NCBI GenBank assembly: GCA_017428945.1
Contig: JAFRPW010000036.1
Location: forward strand, 1-64,000
Length of the DNA stretch: 64,000 nt
DNA from: Bacteroidales bacterium
GTDB taxonomy: Bacteria > Bacteroidota > Bacteroidia > Bacteroidales > UBA932
Reading direction: 5' to 3'
The notes below the pieces were generated by a model. The model saw only the letters and a list, made by a program, of their open reading frames with translations, was not told the origin of the DNA and searched no databases. The position numbers and the translations under genes are program-made. Below, piece after piece: positions 61,714 through 64,000 of this stretch; position 1 is the first letter of the stretch; each line of letters begins with the position of its first letter.

Positions 61714-64000
61714 ATGGATACCATGAGAATCACTGTTTTAAGCTTTGCATTAGCACTTGCAGCCGTTTCCTGCTCAGATGTATTCATCGAGAATGAAATC
61801 ATCTCTCCGGAACCGCAAATTGACCTGATACCTCTGACTTTTACGGCATATCAGGAAGAGCTTCCTACAAAGACCTCCCTTGGTACAGACTATTCCATAC
61901 TTTGGAGCGGGTCCGATGCTGTAAGCCTCTTCGCCTCAACTGGAGCGGCAGGAACTTCCTTCGGCGTATCGTCAACATCAGACGAGGGTCGTGTGGCGAC
62001 ATTTACCGGTCTCACTCCGGCAAGCTCCAATGGGTATTACTATGCCTTGTATCCGCACAACGCATCTGCCCGTCTTGTATCAACCTCCGGGACGATACTC
62101 ACAACTCTCCCTACAGTCCAGGCTGGTGTCCGGGACAGTTTTGCCGCCGGTTCCAATATCGCCGTGGCCCGCGTAGACACAGAGACCGATGAAGACTCCG
62201 ACATCCTTCATTTCAAGAATGTGGGTGCAATACTTTCCTTCACTGTTCCCGGAAACTATATTACAAAGGCAAGGATCGTGAGCCGGGACGGCTCCGTGGC
62301 AATGACTGGTCCCGCAAATATCGCCTGGAACGACGGCTCTCCCACCGTTTCTCCAACTACTGCTTCCAAAAACTACGTAGAGGTTACTTTTGCATCTGGA
62401 AACATCGGCAAAACCTTTTATGCAGTTGTTTATCCCGGCAATTACAGCCAGGGATTCGACGTGTGGTTCTTTGCGGACGCATCGTATAACAAGTATTCTT
62501 CTACCAAAGCGCTCGTGCTCAGGAGAAATGCCAACATACGTCTGATTGAGAAGAACTGGGGCGTAAACGACGACAGGGCGTCCAGGACACAGAGCGGGAC
62601 GGAACTCATCGCACCGGTAATAAGTGCGGGAGGAGCGGCATCGGCCACGACGGCTTCTATCACTTTCAGTTGCTCCTCCGGAAAACGGGACACATACAAG
62701 TTTTATTATAGGGATGCCGCCTCTATGGGCGAGGGAACTTATGCAGGTTCCCTTAGCACAGGTTCAGGAGCATACGGTTCCTATAGCCATACATTCACGG
62801 GGCTGACTACAGGCGTCACCTATGACTTCGGCGTAAGTGCAGCGTGTGAAGGAGATTCCGGTTACGGAGACTCACCTATCACCTGGCTTGAAGACATTAC
62901 CATAAATGCCGCCGTCAGTGACATGACCGTAACGGTGGACAGCCATGCAGAGAATTACTACGGCTTTGTGGTGAACTACACCCTCACGAATCTCTCCTCT
63001 ACCGGAGCGGAGCACGGTCTCATCTTCAGTTATTCCAACTCTTCTCCCACATGCGGGTCTGTGGGGGCCGAAGGCAAACTCCCCGGTCCCGTACCGTCAT
63101 CCACCGGCACCGTGAGCCTGTCCCAGTGCGTGCCGAATGCCGCACTGAGGGCGGAAGAGCCTTGTTATGTGAGAGCATACTGCTACGATTCCACAGCCGG
63201 GAACTACGTGTATTCCCCTGTCCAAACACTCACTCTCCCGGCCCAACCTTCGGGGTATTCGGCCACAAAGACTCCTCTCCCGTCACCCAATGCCGCCATC
63301 AGTCTTTACAGTTTTACCGCAAATGGCAGCAGCGGTTTTGTGGCGGAAGCCGACTGTTCAACATCTTCGACAATCCGTCTTGGGGTCAACAATGCATCGT
63401 TGGGCACCACATCAGCCATTTCCATGTCGTCCCAGTCGTCTTCCAGCGACGCCCTTGTCCTCATTAACGGACAGATTTTCGGCGCACAGGGAAATATTGG
63501 ACTTGCCTATGTGGACGGAAATCTCCGTTACAACAATTCCTCCGATGACGGTATTGCCGCATGCCGCCTCTACGGAAACGGCTATTCTTCCAGCCAGCCA
63601 ATTACCCGCGCCATACTTGGTGTAGACGCCTCCGGTACTCCAGGATCCTATTGGTGCGCGCTTGTGAGCGGTACTGCATATTTCTTTGACCGTCCTACTC
63701 CTGCCGGAACTGCCGGGAGTCTGTCTTACCCTCAGGCAAGTGCCTCAGGAGGGCCTTCACCGGTTCGTTCCTGGGCTCCGCAACAAGCACTCTCCACCGG
63801 TCCGATGCTCCTTTATGACGGAAAAGTCTGCGTAAGTGAAGACAAGATATCTACCGGAGTGTACTATACCAATTATGAACTGTGGGACACTTCCGCAGGA
63901 AGCATTTACGGTTCTTCCCGTCCCAGGACGGCTATCGGATATGCATCTGCAACTGGCAAGATGTTCCTTGTAACTGTCACGTCCGGCGTCACCTTAACCC
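61714..64000 (+). CDS. fimbrillin-like/Fn3/phosphodiester-glycosidase lipoprotein, cut by window edge
   Basis: Open from ATG 61714 to the edge: 762 residues seen, no stop. Lipobox VSC near residue 19. Residues about 25-290 resemble fimbrillin-family adhesin domains (SILWSGSDAVSLFA, TVPGNYITKARI). About 295-510 are Fn3-like repeats. From about 570 the sequence (ALVLINGQIFG, LSTGPMLLYDGKV, SRPRTAIGYASATGKMFLV) matches the NAGPA/phosphodiester glycosidase domain, which frees a sugar from a sugar-1-phosphodiester. The domain end is beyond the window. It may be cell-surface tethered. Confidence 0.75.
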   Translation, partial: MDTMRITVLSFALALAAVSCSDVFIENEIISPEPQIDLIPLTFTAYQEELPTKTSLGTDYSILWSGSDAVSLFASTGAAGTSFGVSSTSDEGRVATFTGLTPASSNGYYYALYPHNASARLVSTSGTILTTLPTVQAGVRDSFAAGSNIAVARVDTETDEDSDILHFKNVGAILSFTVPGNYITKARIVSRDGSVAMTGPANIAWNDGSPTVSPTTASKNYVEVTFASGNIGKTFYAVVYPGNYSQGFDVWFFADASYNKYSSTKALVLRRNANIRLIEKNWGVNDDRASRTQSGTELIAPVISAGGAASATTASITFSCSSGKRDTYKFYYRDAASMGEGTYAGSLSTGSGAYGSYSHTFTGLTTGVTYDFGVSAACEGDSGYGDSPITWLEDITINAAVSDMTVTVDSHAENYYGFVVNYTLTNLSSTGAEHGLIFSYSNSSPTCGSVGAEGKLPGPVPSSTGTVSLSQCVPNAALRAEEPCYVRAYCYDSTAGNYVYSPVQTLTLPAQPSGYSATKTPLPSPNAAISLYSFTANGSSGFVAEADCSTSSTIRLGVNNASLGTTSAISMSSQSSSSDALVLINGQIFGAQGNIGLAYVDGNLRYNNSSDDGIAACRLYGNGYSSSQPITRAILGVDASGTPGSYWCALVSGTAYFFDRPTPAGTAGSLSYPQASASGGPSPVRSWAPQQALSTGPMLLYDGKVCVSEDKISTGVYYTNYELWDTSAGSIYGSSRPRTAIGYASATGKMFLVTVTSGVTLT

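Overview
The window is a GC-rich (roughly 55-58 % by eye), densely packed stretch of a Bacteroidales-type chromosome. The assignment rests on TAnnTTTG -7 promoter boxes, many short-signal lipoproteins, a SusC/SusD pair with a DUF1735 lipoprotein, and a DUF4492 gene ahead of cydAB. I cannot name a genus. Start codons were reset by hand where a -7 box or a repeat array overlapped an upstream start; several genes appear to be transcribed with almost no leader.

Left part (1-32.7 kb) is mostly housekeeping. It has an esterase and a PNPOx-fold lipoprotein, then a PreA-type dihydropyrimidine dehydrogenase with an N-terminal Fe-S segment, followed by a truncated xanthine phosphoribosyltransferase remnant. 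Next come a HIT/DUF1963 pair boxed by inverted 52-bp repeat arrays, two transporters, and a ftsB-folP-mazG-DUF4492-cydA-cydB operon. A 5'-nucleotidase/double SUMF1 lipoprotein operon, prfA-queF, a CoA-transferase and a lipoprotein of unknown role follow. A minus-strand operon encodes a membrane protein, DUF3822, rsmD, cstA, an E2-like acyltransferase and a class II aldolase. A plus-strand operon encodes nrnA, two FKBP-like lipoproteins, a MATE pump, a cytidylate-kinase-like protein and a serine hydrolase. ettA closes the section.

Right part (32.7-64 kb) is devoted to glycans. A first operon has a serine hydrolase, GH2, a glycerophosphodiesterase, GH3 and a GH127-type enzyme. A mutarotase-like gene lies convergent to it and divergent from a second, very long operon. 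That operon runs MFS transporter, sugar-isomerase-like protein, a phosphomannose-isomerase domain with a kinase-like N-terminal extension, an atypical ROK kinase, SusC, SusD, a DUF1735 lipoprotein, a DUF4855 lipoprotein, a DUF4855-DUF6259 fusion, GH20 and a GntR/LacI-type regulator. After it come a 44-residue small protein and a large fimbrillin/Fn3/phosphodiester-glycosidase protein cut by the window edge. My reading is that this is a complete capture, trimming, import and isomerise/phosphorylate pathway for one glycan, with uncharacterised DUF4855/DUF6259 enzymes as the likely backbone cutters. It is the best candidate here for an undescribed system.

Three families of imperfectly palindromic intergenic repeats stand out: an 88-bp double hairpin (two copies plus a degenerate relative), a 52-bp tandem unit (two arrays) and a 51-bp tandem unit (one seven-unit array plus a shorter copy). 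They sit between convergent genes or just upstream of promoters. No tRNA, rRNA, insertion sequence or CRISPR array was seen.
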